From positions 139,852-203,851 of the forward strand of contig NZ_QFWW01000001.1 in NCBI RefSeq assembly GCF_003265345.1: a stretch of DNA of 64,000 nt, in the 5' to 3' direction. The notes under the pieces were generated by a model that saw only the letters and a list, made by a program, of their open reading frames with translations, searched no databases and was not told the origin of the DNA. Below are positions 17,323 to 25,767 of the stretch, in pieces. A program made the position numbers and the translations under genes. The stretch is from Lentzea terrae. GTDB taxonomy: Bacteria; Actinomycetota; Actinomycetes; Mycobacteriales; Pseudonocardiaceae. Numbering within the stretch: the first letter of the stretch is position 1; the number at the start of each line of letters is the position of its first letter.

Positions 17323-18255
17323 TTAGAAGCCGAGAGTGGTTTCGGAGACCTTCCACAGTTGGGCTGCTGCTTCTGGGTCTTGGGCATAGGGGGCCACGCC
17401 GCGGAGGTGGGAGTCGCCGGAGACCGGGGGTGCCTCGTTGCAGTCTTCGAAGTAGCGGCCCGAGATGTTGTCCAGGAGGGGCGTGGTGGCTACCACGAGG
17501 GTGGTGGCGGCGCCTTGTTCCGGGGTTTTCACGCGGCGGGTGGTGGTGGCGCCGCTTTGGCGGATGCGGGCTTGGAGTTCGTCCTCGGTCAGGTGGCGTT
17601 GGAGGTTGGTGGCGATGCTGCCTGGCATCAGGGCGTTCATCGTGATGCCGTAGGAGGCCCAGCGCTTGCCGGCTTCCAGGCCGAAGAGGATGTTTGCCGT
17701 TTTGGACTGGCCGTAGGCTTCCCAGCGGTCGTAGGGGCGCTGGTCGTAGTGGAGGTCGTCGAACACGACCGGGCTCATCAGGTGGGCCGACGAGCTCACG
17801 TTCACCACGCGGGCGCCTTCGGCTCGTAGCGAGTTGAAGAGGCCCAGCGTCAGCGTGAAGTGGCCGAAGTGGTTGGTGGCCAACTGGAGTTCCCAGCCCT
17901 CTGGGGTGCGGGTCAGCGGGGTGGCCATCACGCCCGCGTTGTTGATCAGCAGGTGGAGGGGGCCGTCCCAGTTGCGGACGAAGGCCTTCACCGAGGCTTG
18001 CGAGGCCAGGTCGAGGGGCGCTACCGAGATCTTCTTGTTGCCCGTGGCTGCGATCAGGGTCGTGGCCACGCGTTGGGCCGCGTCGATGTCGCGGGCCGCG
18101 ATGGTCACCTGGGCGCCTGCGGCGGCTAAAGCGCGGACGGTTTCCACGCCGATGCCTGAGGCGCCGCCGGTCACGATGGCGCGGCGGCCCGTCAGGTCTA
18201 CGCCGTCGACCACTTCGAGGGCGGTCGTTTCGAAGCCGTAGCCGGTGGTGATCAT
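17323..18255 (-). CDS. SDR family oxidoreductase (paralogue 2 of a tandem pair)
   Basis: 310 residues. The NAD(P) motif VTGGASGIGVETVRALAAAG is at about 30; the Arg after strand 2 (IAARD) suggests NADPH. NNAGVMATPL, catalytic Ser in NVSSSAHL and YGQSKTAN (Tyr/Lys) are intact. This is the large retinol-dehydrogenase/protochlorophyllide-reductase-like SDR branch. It is closely similar to the gene directly upstream, with the same motifs and the same C-terminal APYAQDPEAAAQLWKVSE, and is coupled to it by an ATGA overlap, indicating tandem duplication. Confidence 0.9.
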   Translation of the reverse strand: MITTGYGFETTALEVVDGVDLTGRRAIVTGGASGIGVETVRALAAAGAQVTIAARDIDAAQRVATTLIAATGNKKISVAPLDLASQASVKAFVRNWDGPLHLLINNAGVMATPLTRTPEGWELQLATNHFGHFTLTLGLFNSLRAEGARVVNVSSSAHLMSPVVFDDLHYDQRPYDRWEAYGQSKTANILFGLEAGKRWASYGITMNALMPGSIATNLQRHLTEDELQARIRQSGATTTRRVKTPEQGAATTLVVATTPLLDNISGRYFEDCNEAPPVSGDSHLRGVAPYAQDPEAAAQLWKVSETTLGF

Positions 18256-19205
18256 GCCTGTTCCCCGATCTTGAGCGTGTCCTCGGAGACCTTCCACAGC
18301 TGGGCGGCGGCTTCCGGGTCGTGTGCGTAGGCGGCCAGGCCGCCCGGCATGCCGGGCTCGTGCGGCAGGGCCTCGTTGCAGTCTTCGAAGTAGAGGCCCG
18401 AGCAGCCTTCGACGAGCGGGGAGACGGCCAGCACCAGCGTGGTGGCTGCGCCCTGTTCCGGCGTCTTGAGCTGCATCGGCTTGCCGGAGGCGCCGCGCAG
18501 TCGGCGGCGCTCCTCGATCTCCTCCGGCGTGATGTGGCGCTGCAGGGCCGTGAGGATGCCGCCTGGCATCAGGGCGTTCATCGTGATGCCGGCGGACGAC
18601 CAGCGTTTGCCGGCCTCCACGCCGAAGAGGATGTTCGCGGTCTTGGACTGGCCGTACGCCTGCCAGCGGTCGTACTCGCGGCGTTCGAAGTGGATGTCGT
18701 CGAACACGACCGGGCTCGAGAGATGACCGGCCGAGCTGACGTTCACGACGCGGGCGCCCTCGGCTCGCAGCGCGTCGAACAGGCCCAGCGTCAGCGTGAA
18801 GTGACCGAAGTGGTTCGTGGCGAACTGGAGCTCCCAGCCCTCCGGCGTGCGGGTCAGCGGGGTGGCCATCACGCCCGCGTTGTTGATCAGCAGGTGCAGC
18901 GGGCCTGCCCACGAGCCGACGAAGGCCTTCACCGAGTCCTGCGAGGTCAGCTCCAGCGGAGCGACGAAGATCTGCTTGTTGCCCGTCGCGGCCGACAGCG
19001 CGGCGGCGACGCGCTCGCCCGCTTCGACGTTGCGGGCGGCGATGGTGACCTCGGCGCCCGCGGCGGCCAGCGCTCGCACGGTCTCGACACCGATGCCCGA
19101 CGCCCCACCGGTGACCACGGCGCGACGGCCGGACAGGTCGACGCCCTCGACGACCTCGAGAGCGGTGGTCTCGAAGCCGAACGGGGTGGTGATGCGCTCA
19201 CTCAT
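18252..19205 (-). CDS. SDR family oxidoreductase (paralogue 1 of a tandem pair)
   Basis: 317 residues. It has the same domain plan as the downstream copy: TGGASGIG, NNAGVMATPL, NVSSAGHL and YGQSKTAN, all intact. The two copies differ mainly after residue 220, around EEIEERRRLRGASGKPMQLK. It is the first gene of the operon. The ATG at 19205 faces a divergent TetR gene across an intergenic region with two near-identical palindromes, so repression by that TetR is likely. The substrate is unknown. Confidence 0.9.
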   Translation of the reverse strand: MSERITTPFGFETTALEVVEGVDLSGRRAVVTGGASGIGVETVRALAAAGAEVTIAARNVEAGERVAAALSAATGNKQIFVAPLELTSQDSVKAFVGSWAGPLHLLINNAGVMATPLTRTPEGWELQFATNHFGHFTLTLGLFDALRAEGARVVNVSSAGHLSSPVVFDDIHFERREYDRWQAYGQSKTANILFGVEAGKRWSSAGITMNALMPGGILTALQRHITPEEIEERRRLRGASGKPMQLKTPEQGAATTLVLAVSPLVEGCSGLYFEDCNEALPHEPGMPGGLAAYAHDPEAAAQLWKVSEDTLKIGEQA

Positions 19206-19234
19206 CTGAATTCCCCAACCTGTGTCGTACACTG

Positions 19235-19287
19235 AAACGGAGGTTCCTCCGGTTCGGGTTCCACTGTAACCGGAGGGTCCTCCGTTT
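19235..19287. promoter_or_regulatory. twin TetR operators
   Basis: AAACGGAGGTTCCTCCGGTT (19235-19254) and AACCGGAGGGTCCTCCGTTT (19268-19287) are two palindromes of the same family in mirror orientation, 33 bp apart centre to centre, filling the gap between the SDR operon and tetR. Two dimers would bind on nearly the same DNA face. Confidence 0.75.
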
Positions 19288-19313
19288 AGCAAGTGACCCA
19301 CAGGAGTGATGAA

Positions 19314-19865
19314 GTGCGCGCTGACGCCGTTCGCAACCGCGGACTGCTGCTCGAGGTGGCGCTCGACGCGTTCACCCACGAGAAGGACGTGACGCTCGGG
19401 GCCATCGCCAAGAAGGCGGGCGTCGGGATCGGCACGCTCTACCGGCACTTCCCCACCCGCGAGTCGCTGATCGAGGCCGTCTACCGCACGGAGCTGGAGA
19501 AGCTCTGCGACGCGGCGCCCGAACTGCTGGCCACGCACGAGCCCAAAGAAGCGCTGCGGGAGTGGATGGACCGCTTCATCGCCTACATGGCCACGAAACG
19601 CGACCTCAAGGACGCGCTGCAGGCCGTGATCGCACTGGGCGTGAACCCGTTCGAGCACAGCCGCGCCAAGATGACCGAGGCGTTGAGCAGCCTGCTGGCA
19701 CCGCTCGGGGCGACGACCGAGCCGATGGACGTCATGGCGATGCTCGTCGCCATCGGCCAGAACGGCGACCCTGATCAGGCGAAACGCATGCTCGACCTGG
19801 TCATGGACGGGATCCTCCACGGCGCTGCTGCTCAAAGCGCTCCACCAGCATCGGAGCCTCGTTGA
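19314..19865 (+). CDS. TetR-family transcriptional regulator
   Basis: 183 residues from GTG 19314, seven bases after AGGAG. The HTH reads VTLGAIAKKAGVGIGTLYRH followed by FPTRESLIEAVYRTEL. The C-terminal domain has the fold of the SbtR-like subgroup (REWMDRFIAYMATKRDLKDA). It is divergent from the SDR pair with two palindromes between, so it is probably the repressor of both SDR genes and itself. It overlaps the convergent GbsR-type gene by 65 bp. Confidence 0.9.
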   Translation: MRADAVRNRGLLLEVALDAFTHEKDVTLGAIAKKAGVGIGTLYRHFPTRESLIEAVYRTELEKLCDAAPELLATHEPKEALREWMDRFIAYMATKRDLKDALQAVIALGVNPFEHSRAKMTEALSSLLAPLGATTEPMDVMAMLVAIGQNGDPDQAKRMLDLVMDGILHGAAAQSAPPASEPR

Positions 19866-20277
19866 GCAGGAACGCGTAGAAGTCCCGCATGTAGGTGAGC
19901 CGCTCGTGCGCGAGACCCGGCTCGACCGCCTCGACGCCCTTCTGCACGGCGTTGAGCACGTCGTCCACGACCGAGTGCTGCCGCGAGTACAACGTCGTCC
20001 AGGCGTTGTCGCGCATCCGGAAGTGCTCACGCCGGCTGCCGGCCACGTAGATCCGCTCGATCAGGCCCATCTGCGCGACCATCTTGACCGCACCCGACAC
20101 CGATCCCGCGCTCACCCCGAGCTCGTCGGCGAGATCCCCCGCGGTCAGCGACTCCTGCTCCGTGAACAGGAACGCGGCGATCGTCCGCGCCGCCATCCGC
20201 TGCATCCCGGCGCCGACCAGCGTGAGCGCCAGCTGTTCGGCTGCTTCCCTGCGTGGTGTCTCGCCGGTCACAGTCAT
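19801..20277 (-). CDS. GbsR/MarR-family transcriptional regulator
   Basis: 158 residues. The winged helix spans about 20-90: MAARTIAAFLFTEQESLTAG, then DLADELGVSAGSVSGAVKMV and the wing. The C-terminal half is a dimerisation helix bundle (LTYMRDFYAFLLNEAPMLVE). Members of this group often control the adjacent gene and respond to small ligands. The start at ATG 20277 lies just downstream of a perfect 16-bp palindrome shared with the divergent FAD-protein gene. Confidence 0.85.
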   Translation of the reverse strand: MTVTGETPRREAAEQLALTLVGAGMQRMAARTIAAFLFTEQESLTAGDLADELGVSAGSVSGAVKMVAQMGLIERIYVAGSRREHFRMRDNAWTTLYSRQHSVVDDVLNAVQKGVEAVEPGLAHERLTYMRDFYAFLLNEAPMLVERFEQQRRGGSRP

Positions 20278-20283
20278 CCTGTC

Positions 20284-20299
20284 TTCAGAAATTTCTGAA
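20284..20299. promoter_or_regulatory. perfect 16-bp palindrome, GbsR/MarR operator
   Basis: TTCAGAAATTTCTGAA has no mismatch and is strikingly AT-rich for this genome. It lies six bases upstream of the regulator ATG and 39 bp from the divergent FAD gene. Autoregulation is inferred. Confidence 0.65.
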
Positions 20300-20337
20300 C
20301 GTTCGCTAGCCTCAATCCTAGGGGGAAGGGGCTGGCC

Positions 20338-20856
20338 ATGGCCACAGCACTCGTCATAGGCGCCGGGATCGCGGGGCTCGCGACCGCGCTCCGGTTGACC
20401 CGCAGCACATGGGACGTCGTGGTGCTCGATCACGGCAAGCACTACGACCCGGTGCCGCTGCGAGGCCCGGACCTGCACGCGGCACGGCGGCTGTCCGCGC
20501 TGCCGTACCCGCTCTACTACGAGACCCGCCACAGCACCGTCACCTCACTGCAGCCGGACCGGTTCGGCGTCACGGTCGCGTTCAACGACCACGACGACGA
20601 GTGGTTCGACATCGTCGTGTGCGCCCAACCGTGTTGCGAGGCCGACCGATTACCAGGCCTGCGCCTCGAGTCCTGGTCCCGCGACCACGTTGCGCTGCTG
20701 TACCGGGCCGTGCAGGACACCGAGATCCCGCTGTGCGCCGCCGAACTGCTGGCGGACGCGTTCGACATCCACACCGACGACCACGCCGCATTCTCTTGGT
20801 GGGAAACCACTCTGAAGCCGCACGCAATTAGGCGGGCCTTTACCCGCGTTCGGTAA
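20338..20856 (+). CDS. FAD-binding protein, N-terminal half only
   Basis: 172 residues. The Rossmann motif VIGAGIAGLATALRL and an acidic residue after strand 2 (VVLDHGK) mark an FAD-dependent monooxygenase or dehydrogenase start. Such enzymes are usually 380-450 residues; here the frame ends after a short helical tail with no substrate domain or second FAD motif (GD). It has a good ribosome site (AGGGGCTGGCC) and a divergent regulator, so it may be expressed. It is either a truncated relic or a small FAD-binding protein. The next gene, a phosphatase, starts 12 bp after its stop. Confidence 0.5.
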   Translation: MATALVIGAGIAGLATALRLTRSTWDVVVLDHGKHYDPVPLRGPDLHAARRLSALPYPLYYETRHSTVTSLQPDRFGVTVAFNDHDDEWFDIVVCAQPCCEADRLPGLRLESWSRDHVALLYRAVQDTEIPLCAAELLADAFDIHTDDHAAFSWWETTLKPHAIRRAFTRVR

Positions 20857-20867
20857 GCCTGCGGGTC

Positions 20868-22382
20868 ATGACCACGTTACGGAGACGCACCTTCATCGTG
20901 GGCGGCCTCGCGGGAGCGAGCGCCGGAGTCCTCGTTCCCCACCTGGCCAACGCGATCGGTTACCCGTTCACCCTCGGCGTCGCGTCCGGCGAGCCCGCCG
21001 CCGACGGGTTCGTCATCTGGACCCGCCTCGCCCCCAACCCCCTCAACGCCGACGGTCTCGGCGGCATGCCGAACACCAACACCGCCGTCGAATGGCAGGT
21101 CGCCACCGACGAACGCTTCGCGAGCATCGCCCGCACCGGCACGTTCACGACGACCCAGGCGGGCGCGCATTCGGTGCACGTCACCCTCACCGGCCTCGAA
21201 CCGGGCCGCGAGTACTGGTACCGCTTCCGCACCGGCGGCCACATCTCCCCCGTCGGCCGCGCGCTCACCGCACCGGCCGTCGGCACGCAACCCGAGCTGA
21301 CCATGCTCTTCGCCTCGTGCTCGCACTACGAGGAGGGCTACTTCACGGCCTACCGCCGGATGGCCGAGGAGCACCCCCACCTGGTCCTGCACCTCGGCGA
21401 CTACATCTACGAGGGCGCCGCCAGCACCACGCGCGTCCGCCAGTTCACGCCCGCCACCGAGATCAGCACGCTGGCGCACTACCGGGTCCGGCACGCCCAG
21501 TACAAGACCGATCCGGACCTGCAGGCCGCGCACGCCGCCGCGCCGTGGCTGGTGGTCTGGGACGACCACGAGGTCGAGAACAACTACGCCGACCTGATCC
21601 GCAACGACACGAACCCGGCCGGTGACTTCAAGGCCCGCCGCGCCGCCGCGTACAAGGCGTACTACGAGCACATGCCGCTCCGCAGCGCGCAGGCTCCAAG
21701 TGCGGAGAACATGTTGCTGCACCGCAGGGTTCGCTGGGGCAGCCTCGCCACGTTCCACATGCTCGACACCCGCCAGTACCGCGACGACCAGGCGTGCGGT
21801 GACGGCACCAAGGTCTGCCCGGCCGCCGACGACCCGGCCCGCTCGCTCACCGGCACGTCGCAGGAGACGTGGCTGATCGACGGCCTCCGCCAGAAGCTCG
21901 GCACCTGGGACTTCCTGGGCCAGCAGGTGTTCTTCGCCCAACGCCTCGCGGCCGCGGACGGCTCGAAGAGCATGGACGCGTGGGACGGCTACACCGCCAA
22001 CCGCACGCGCATCCAGAACGCGTGGGAGACCAACGGCAACAAGGGCACCGTGGTCCTCACCGGCGACGTGCACCGCAGCTGGGCCTCGAACCTGATGCAG
22101 AACTACGGGACCCAGAACCGGATCATCGGCACGGAGCTCGTCACCACGTCGATCACGTCCGGCGGTGACGGCAACGCGGCGGACAACAGCCTCAACCCGA
22201 CGCTGAACCCGCACGTGAAGTACTTCAAGAACCTGCGCGGCTACGTGAGGACCCGCACCAGCTCCGCCGAGATGCGCGTCGACTTCCGCGCCGTCGACAA
22301 GGTCACCGTGCGCGACTACCCGGTGAAGACCGTCGGCAGCTACGTCGTCGAGGCCACCAACCCCGGATTGCAGGCGCCGTGA
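20868..22382 (+). CDS. phoD: secreted alkaline phosphatase D (PhoD family)
   Basis: 504 residues. The Tat signal RRRTFIVGGLAGASAGVL ends near residue 33. An N-terminal fibronectin-like PhoD_N domain follows (about 35-130), then the metallophosphatase domain with the metal ligands SCSHYEEGYF, HLGDYIYEG, WDDHEVENN and VLTGDVHRSW, all present. It acts outside the cell as a Ca/Fe-dependent phosphodiesterase/monoesterase that frees phosphate. Its stop overlaps the GTG of the next secreted protein by four bases. Confidence 0.93.
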   Translation: MTTLRRRTFIVGGLAGASAGVLVPHLANAIGYPFTLGVASGEPAADGFVIWTRLAPNPLNADGLGGMPNTNTAVEWQVATDERFASIARTGTFTTTQAGAHSVHVTLTGLEPGREYWYRFRTGGHISPVGRALTAPAVGTQPELTMLFASCSHYEEGYFTAYRRMAEEHPHLVLHLGDYIYEGAASTTRVRQFTPATEISTLAHYRVRHAQYKTDPDLQAAHAAAPWLVVWDDHEVENNYADLIRNDTNPAGDFKARRAAAYKAYYEHMPLRSAQAPSAENMLLHRRVRWGSLATFHMLDTRQYRDDQACGDGTKVCPAADDPARSLTGTSQETWLIDGLRQKLGTWDFLGQQVFFAQRLAAADGSKSMDAWDGYTANRTRIQNAWETNGNKGTVVLTGDVHRSWASNLMQNYGTQNRIIGTELVTTSITSGGDGNAADNSLNPTLNPHVKYFKNLRGYVRTRTSSAEMRVDFRAVDKVTVRDYPVKTVGSYVVEATNPGLQAP

Positions 22383-23503
22383 AAACTCTGCTGATCGCCT
22401 CACTCCTGCTGGCACCCGCGCCGATCACCTGGTCCACGGTCAACAGCGACTCGACCGGCGACCAGGACAACGCGTCCGTCTCCGCCACCCGCAACGGCTA
22501 CACGGCCGTGGTGTGGGAGGACGACCGCGACACCACCGCTCCCGAGGACCCGATCCACTCCGACGTCTGGATCCGGCTCTACCGGGAGGGCACCTCCCTC
22601 TACGAGAAGAAGCTCTCGACCGGCGGCACCGGGAACTGGCGGCACTGGCAGCCCGACGTGTCGTTGCACGAGAACGGCACCGCTGTCGTCGTGTGGTCGG
22701 AAGACCCGGACGGCAACGGTTTCTACAACATCGCGGTCCGCTCGGTGAGCACGACCGGTGCGGTCTCCGGTTCCGGCACGGCCAACGCGAACTCCGACGG
22801 ACAGCAGCACTTCCCGAGCGTCGCGGCCGATCCGGACACCGGCGGCTTCGCGGTCACGTGGGAGGACAAGCAGGGCACGAACGCGCCGACCGTCCGGGTG
22901 AGCGGGTTCGCGTCCATCTCGTCCAAGACCTACGAGGCCCAGGTCAACAACGCGGGCGGCACCCACGCGAAGCCCCAGGTGGCGATGAGCGCCGCGGGCA
23001 ACGCGATCGTGGCGTGGGAGGCGGACGCGAACGTCGCCCGCAAGATCCTCACCCCGTCCGGTGGCGTGAAGCAGGCGCAAACCGTTGTCGGGCAGGGGAA
23101 GCGGCCTGCGGTGGCGGCCAACTTCAACGGCGACTTCGCGGTCGCGTGGGAGCAGGCCGGGGTTCGGTCGCGGTCGTTCAGCGCTGCTGGTGCCGTCCGG
23201 GGTGCGGCTGATGCGGTGACGACCGGTGGTGATCCGCAGATCGGGATCGACGACCAGCTCGGCGTCGCGGTGACCACGGCGGAGGCGCAGGACGTCTACA
23301 CCGTGGTCTACAACCCGGATGGCACCACGACCGGGCGGCCTGCGCGCCAGCTCACGGTGTCGAACGCCACGGGCCGTCAGGACCAGCCTGCGGTGGGTGT
23401 CGACCCGTGGGGGCGGATTTCCGTGGTGTACACCGATGACAACGACGGCAACGGGTTCGACCAGGTCTACCTGGGCACGGGTTTGACGACCCAGGCCTGG
23501 TAG
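22379..23503 (+). CDS. secreted repeat protein, possible beta-propeller
   Basis: 374 residues from GTG 22379, coupled to phoD by a GTGA overlap. A signal peptide spans 1-15 (LLIASLLLAPAP). The mature part shows five or six spaced copies of a (V/A)VxWE/S-D/A strand motif: VVWEDDRDT, VVWSEDPDGN, VTWEDKQGTN, IVAWEADAN, VAWEQAGV and SVVYTDDNDGNG. That spacing, about 45-60 residues, suggests a propeller of Asp/Gly-rich blades. Function unknown; the coupling suggests it works with the phosphatase outside the cell. Confidence 0.65.
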   Translation: MKTLLIASLLLAPAPITWSTVNSDSTGDQDNASVSATRNGYTAVVWEDDRDTTAPEDPIHSDVWIRLYREGTSLYEKKLSTGGTGNWRHWQPDVSLHENGTAVVVWSEDPDGNGFYNIAVRSVSTTGAVSGSGTANANSDGQQHFPSVAADPDTGGFAVTWEDKQGTNAPTVRVSGFASISSKTYEAQVNNAGGTHAKPQVAMSAAGNAIVAWEADANVARKILTPSGGVKQAQTVVGQGKRPAVAANFNGDFAVAWEQAGVRSRSFSAAGAVRGAADAVTTGGDPQIGIDDQLGVAVTTAEAQDVYTVVYNPDGTTTGRPARQLTVSNATGRQDQPAVGVDPWGRISVVYTDDNDGNGFDQVYLGTGLTTQAW

Positions 23504-23509
23504 CTGTGC

Positions 23510-23534
23510 GGGGGCGTGGCCTGGCCACGCCCCC
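23510..23534. terminator. bidirectional terminator hairpin
   Basis: Perfect 12-bp arms GGGGGCGTGGCC and GGCCACGCCCCC around one T. It lies between the convergent secreted protein (ends 23503) and aldo/keto reductase (ends 23540). Confidence 0.75.
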
Positions 23535-23539
23535 GGTCT

Positions 23540-24580
23540 TCAGCGCTGGTCGAGCGGGCGGCGCCGGCGGTGGACGTCCGCCAGCGACACGGGCTTCCAC
23601 CAGCCCTGCACGTCGTAGGTGTCCTCACCGGGCGGCACGATCTCGTCGATGCGGTCCAGCACGTCGTCGGTCAGCACCAGCGAAGCACCTTCCAGCAACG
23701 ACTCCAGCTGCTCCATCGTGCGGGGCCCGGTGATCGCCGAGGTCACCGCCGGATGCGTCGTCACGAACGCGATCGCCAGCGCCGGCAGCGACACCCCCAT
23801 CTCGTCGGCCAGCTTCGCGAACTGCTCCACGGCGTCGAACTTCGCGGCGTTGCGCGGCAACGACTCGTCGAACCGCTCCGGCGCCAGCGTGGCCCGGAAG
23901 GCCTCAGCCGACGCGCCGCGCCGGTGCTTGCCCGACAGGAAACCGCCGCCCAGCGGGCTCCACACCAGCACGCCCATGCCGAGGCGCTGGCACGTCGGCA
24001 GCACGGACCGTTCGACCCCGCGCGCCAGCATCGAGTACGGCGGCTGCTCGGTGCGGAACCGCATCAGCCCGCGGTTCAGCGACACGTGGTGCGCCTCCAC
24101 GATCTCCTCCGCGGGGAACGTCGAGCACCCGAACGCCCGGATCTTCCCGTCCCGCACGAGATCGGTGAGCACCGAGAGCGTTTCCTCGACGTCGGTCGTG
24201 TAGTCCGGCCGGTGCACCTGGTACAGGTCGATCCAGTCGGTGTCGAGGCGGCGCAGGCTGTCCTCGACGGCCCGGACGATGTAACGGCGTGAGTTGCCGC
24301 TGCGGTTGCGGCCTTCGCCCAGCGGGAAGTGCACCTTCGTCGCCAGCACGACATCGTGACGGCGGTCTTTCAGAGCCTTGCCGACGATCTCCTCCGACTC
24401 CCCCGCCGAGTACATGTCGGCGGTGTCGACGAAGTTGATGCCGGCGTCGAGGGCGCGGTGGATGATCCGCACGCCCTCGTCGTGGTCTTTGTTGGCGACG
24501 TCGCCGAACATCATGGCGCCGAGGCAGTGGTGACTGACCTCGATGCCGGTTCCCCCAAGTACGCGATAACGCATCGTCAT
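23540..24580 (-). CDS. aldo/keto reductase
   Basis: 346 residues, a TIM-barrel NADPH oxidoreductase of the Tas/YajO-like branch: RYRVLGGTGIEVSHHCLGAM, catalytic Asp/Tyr in FVDTADMYSAGESE, Lys in ATKVHF, and His in LYQVHRPDYTTD. A C-terminal nucleotide site reads AITGPRTMEQLES. ATG 24580 is at the expected first transcribed base of a MerR-type promoter (leaderless). The MerR gene starts about 120 bp away on the other strand, so MerR activation is likely. The substrate is unknown. Confidence 0.92.
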   Translation of the reverse strand: MTMRYRVLGGTGIEVSHHCLGAMMFGDVANKDHDEGVRIIHRALDAGINFVDTADMYSAGESEEIVGKALKDRRHDVVLATKVHFPLGEGRNRSGNSRRYIVRAVEDSLRRLDTDWIDLYQVHRPDYTTDVEETLSVLTDLVRDGKIRAFGCSTFPAEEIVEAHHVSLNRGLMRFRTEQPPYSMLARGVERSVLPTCQRLGMGVLVWSPLGGGFLSGKHRRGASAEAFRATLAPERFDESLPRNAAKFDAVEQFAKLADEMGVSLPALAIAFVTTHPAVTSAITGPRTMEQLESLLEGASLVLTDDVLDRIDEIVPPGEDTYDVQGWWKPVSLADVHRRRRPLDQR

Positions 24581-24587
24581 GCCGGGA

Positions 24588-24618
24588 AACCTACGAACTA
24601 GAGCCGCCTCTAGGTCAA
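24588..24618 (-). promoter_or_regulatory. MerR-type promoter of the aldo/keto reductase
   Basis: Minus strand: TTGACC (24618-24613), 19-bp spacer, TAGGTT (24593-24588), then seven bases to ATG 24580. The dyad CTAGAG-CCGC-CTCTAG (24598-24613) fills the spacer. Near-consensus hexamers with an overlong spacer are typical of MerR-activated promoters. Confidence 0.75.
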
Positions 24619-24698
24619 GATCTAGCTCGTGACGTCCGCAGACATCGCGGCGGCGTCGGCTCGCCCCGGCGCGTGAGCAGGCACATATGCTCGGGCGC

Positions 24699-25088
24699 AT
24701 GGGGTTGAGCATCGGGCAGGTGGCCGAACGCACCGGACTGAGCGTGCACGCGCTGCGGTTCTACGAGAAGGAGGGCATCCTCGCCCACCAGGTCCACAGA
24801 GGACCGGGCGGGCGGCGGGTGTACACGCAGCAGGACGTCGACTGGCTGCGGATGTGCATCATGCTCCGGATGTCCGGAATGCCCGTGCCGGAGATCCGCC
24901 GCTACACCGAGCTGGTCCGCCAAGGGGACGGCAACGAGCTGCAGCGGCTCGACATCCTCAAGGAGCACCAGGAGCGGGTCCGGCAGCAGATGGTGCAGCT
25001 GCAGGACTGCCTGGACCTCATCACTCACAAGGTCGGGATTTACCAAGATTACGTAAATTCGATCGCCGCCAAGGCCGTCGGCCAATAG
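24699..25088 (+). CDS. MerR-family transcriptional regulator
   Basis: 129 residues. The winged HTH is LSIGQVAERTGLSVHALRFY followed by EKEGILAHQVHRGPGGRRVY, and a long dimerisation coiled coil (about 75-120, ILKEHQERVRQQMVQLQDCL) closes the protein. It lacks the Cys set of metal sensors and fits the aldehyde/organic-stress branch (AdhR-like). ATG 24699 is seven bases after TATGCT (leaderless); ATG 24687 is an in-frame alternative. It probably activates the divergent aldo/keto reductase through the 19-bp-spacer promoter. Confidence 0.9.
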   Translation: MGLSIGQVAERTGLSVHALRFYEKEGILAHQVHRGPGGRRVYTQQDVDWLRMCIMLRMSGMPVPEIRRYTELVRQGDGNELQRLDILKEHQERVRQQMVQLQDCLDLITHKVGIYQDYVNSIAAKAVGQ

Positions 25089-25098
25089 CCTCGGGCGC

Positions 25099-25767
25099 AT
25101 GCCCGTCGTGCTCTCGCTGAACATCGCCCAGAAGACGGCCCCGGCCGACTACGCCCGCGCTGGCGTGACCGGTATCGACAAGCGTCCGGTCGACGGGCCG
25201 CTGGAGGTCCACCCGCCTGGGCCGCGGGGCAGCGGCGGCAGTGGGGTGGCCGGCGACGCGATCGGCGACTGGACCGTCCACGGGGGCGACTACCAGGCCG
25301 TTTACGGGTACGCGCGCGAGGACCTCGACTGGTGGCAGTCCGAGTTGGGCGAGGAGTTCCACAACGGTCAGTTCGGCGAGAACCTGACCACGCAGGGCAT
25401 CGACCACACGAGTGCGCTCGTCGGTGAGCGCTGGCGGGTCGGCACGGCGACGCTGGAGGTCACCGGACCGCGGATCCCGTGCCGGACGTTTGCCGAGTTC
25501 CTCGGGCAGCGCGGCTGGGTCAAGCGGTTCACGCAGGTCGTGCGGCCCGGCGCCTACTTCCGGGTGCTGGAGGCCGGGCTGATCGCGCCGGGTGACGAGA
25601 TCACCGTGCTGCACCGGCCGGACCACGACGTCACGGTCGAGCTGTTCTTCCGGGCCGTCACGACCGAGGCGGACCTCCTCCCCCGCCTGCTGGAGGCGGG
25701 GGATTCGGTGCCGCCCGAGGTGATCGAGCTCGTGCACAAGCGCAATGCGGTCAAGCTTGATTCCTAG
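25099..25767 (+). CDS. MOSC domain protein (YiiM-like)
   Basis: 222 residues. The MOSC core shows GQFGENLTTQG and the sulfur-carrier Cys in GPRIPCRTFAEFLG, with VHGGDYQAVYGYAREDLDWW at the start, as in YiiM. Such proteins bind molybdenum cofactor and reduce or transfer sulfur on N-hydroxylated compounds. The start lies seven bases after TAGCCT, and the same CTCGGGCGCATG context is seen at the merR start upstream. The stop codon TAG (25765-25767) is part of the repeat element that follows. Confidence 0.9.
   Translation: MPVVLSLNIAQKTAPADYARAGVTGIDKRPVDGPLEVHPPGPRGSGGSGVAGDAIGDWTVHGGDYQAVYGYAREDLDWWQSELGEEFHNGQFGENLTTQGIDHTSALVGERWRVGTATLEVTGPRIPCRTFAEFLGQRGWVKRFTQVVRPGAYFRVLEAGLIAPGDEITVLHRPDHDVTVELFFRAVTTEADLLPRLLEAGDSVPPEVIELVHKRNAVKLDS

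Noticed and set aside
20820..20868. Possible Pho box upstream of phoD
   Set aside because: GTTCGGTAAG and the ACCCGC/GCGGGT arms do not give the required spaced 11-base direct repeats.
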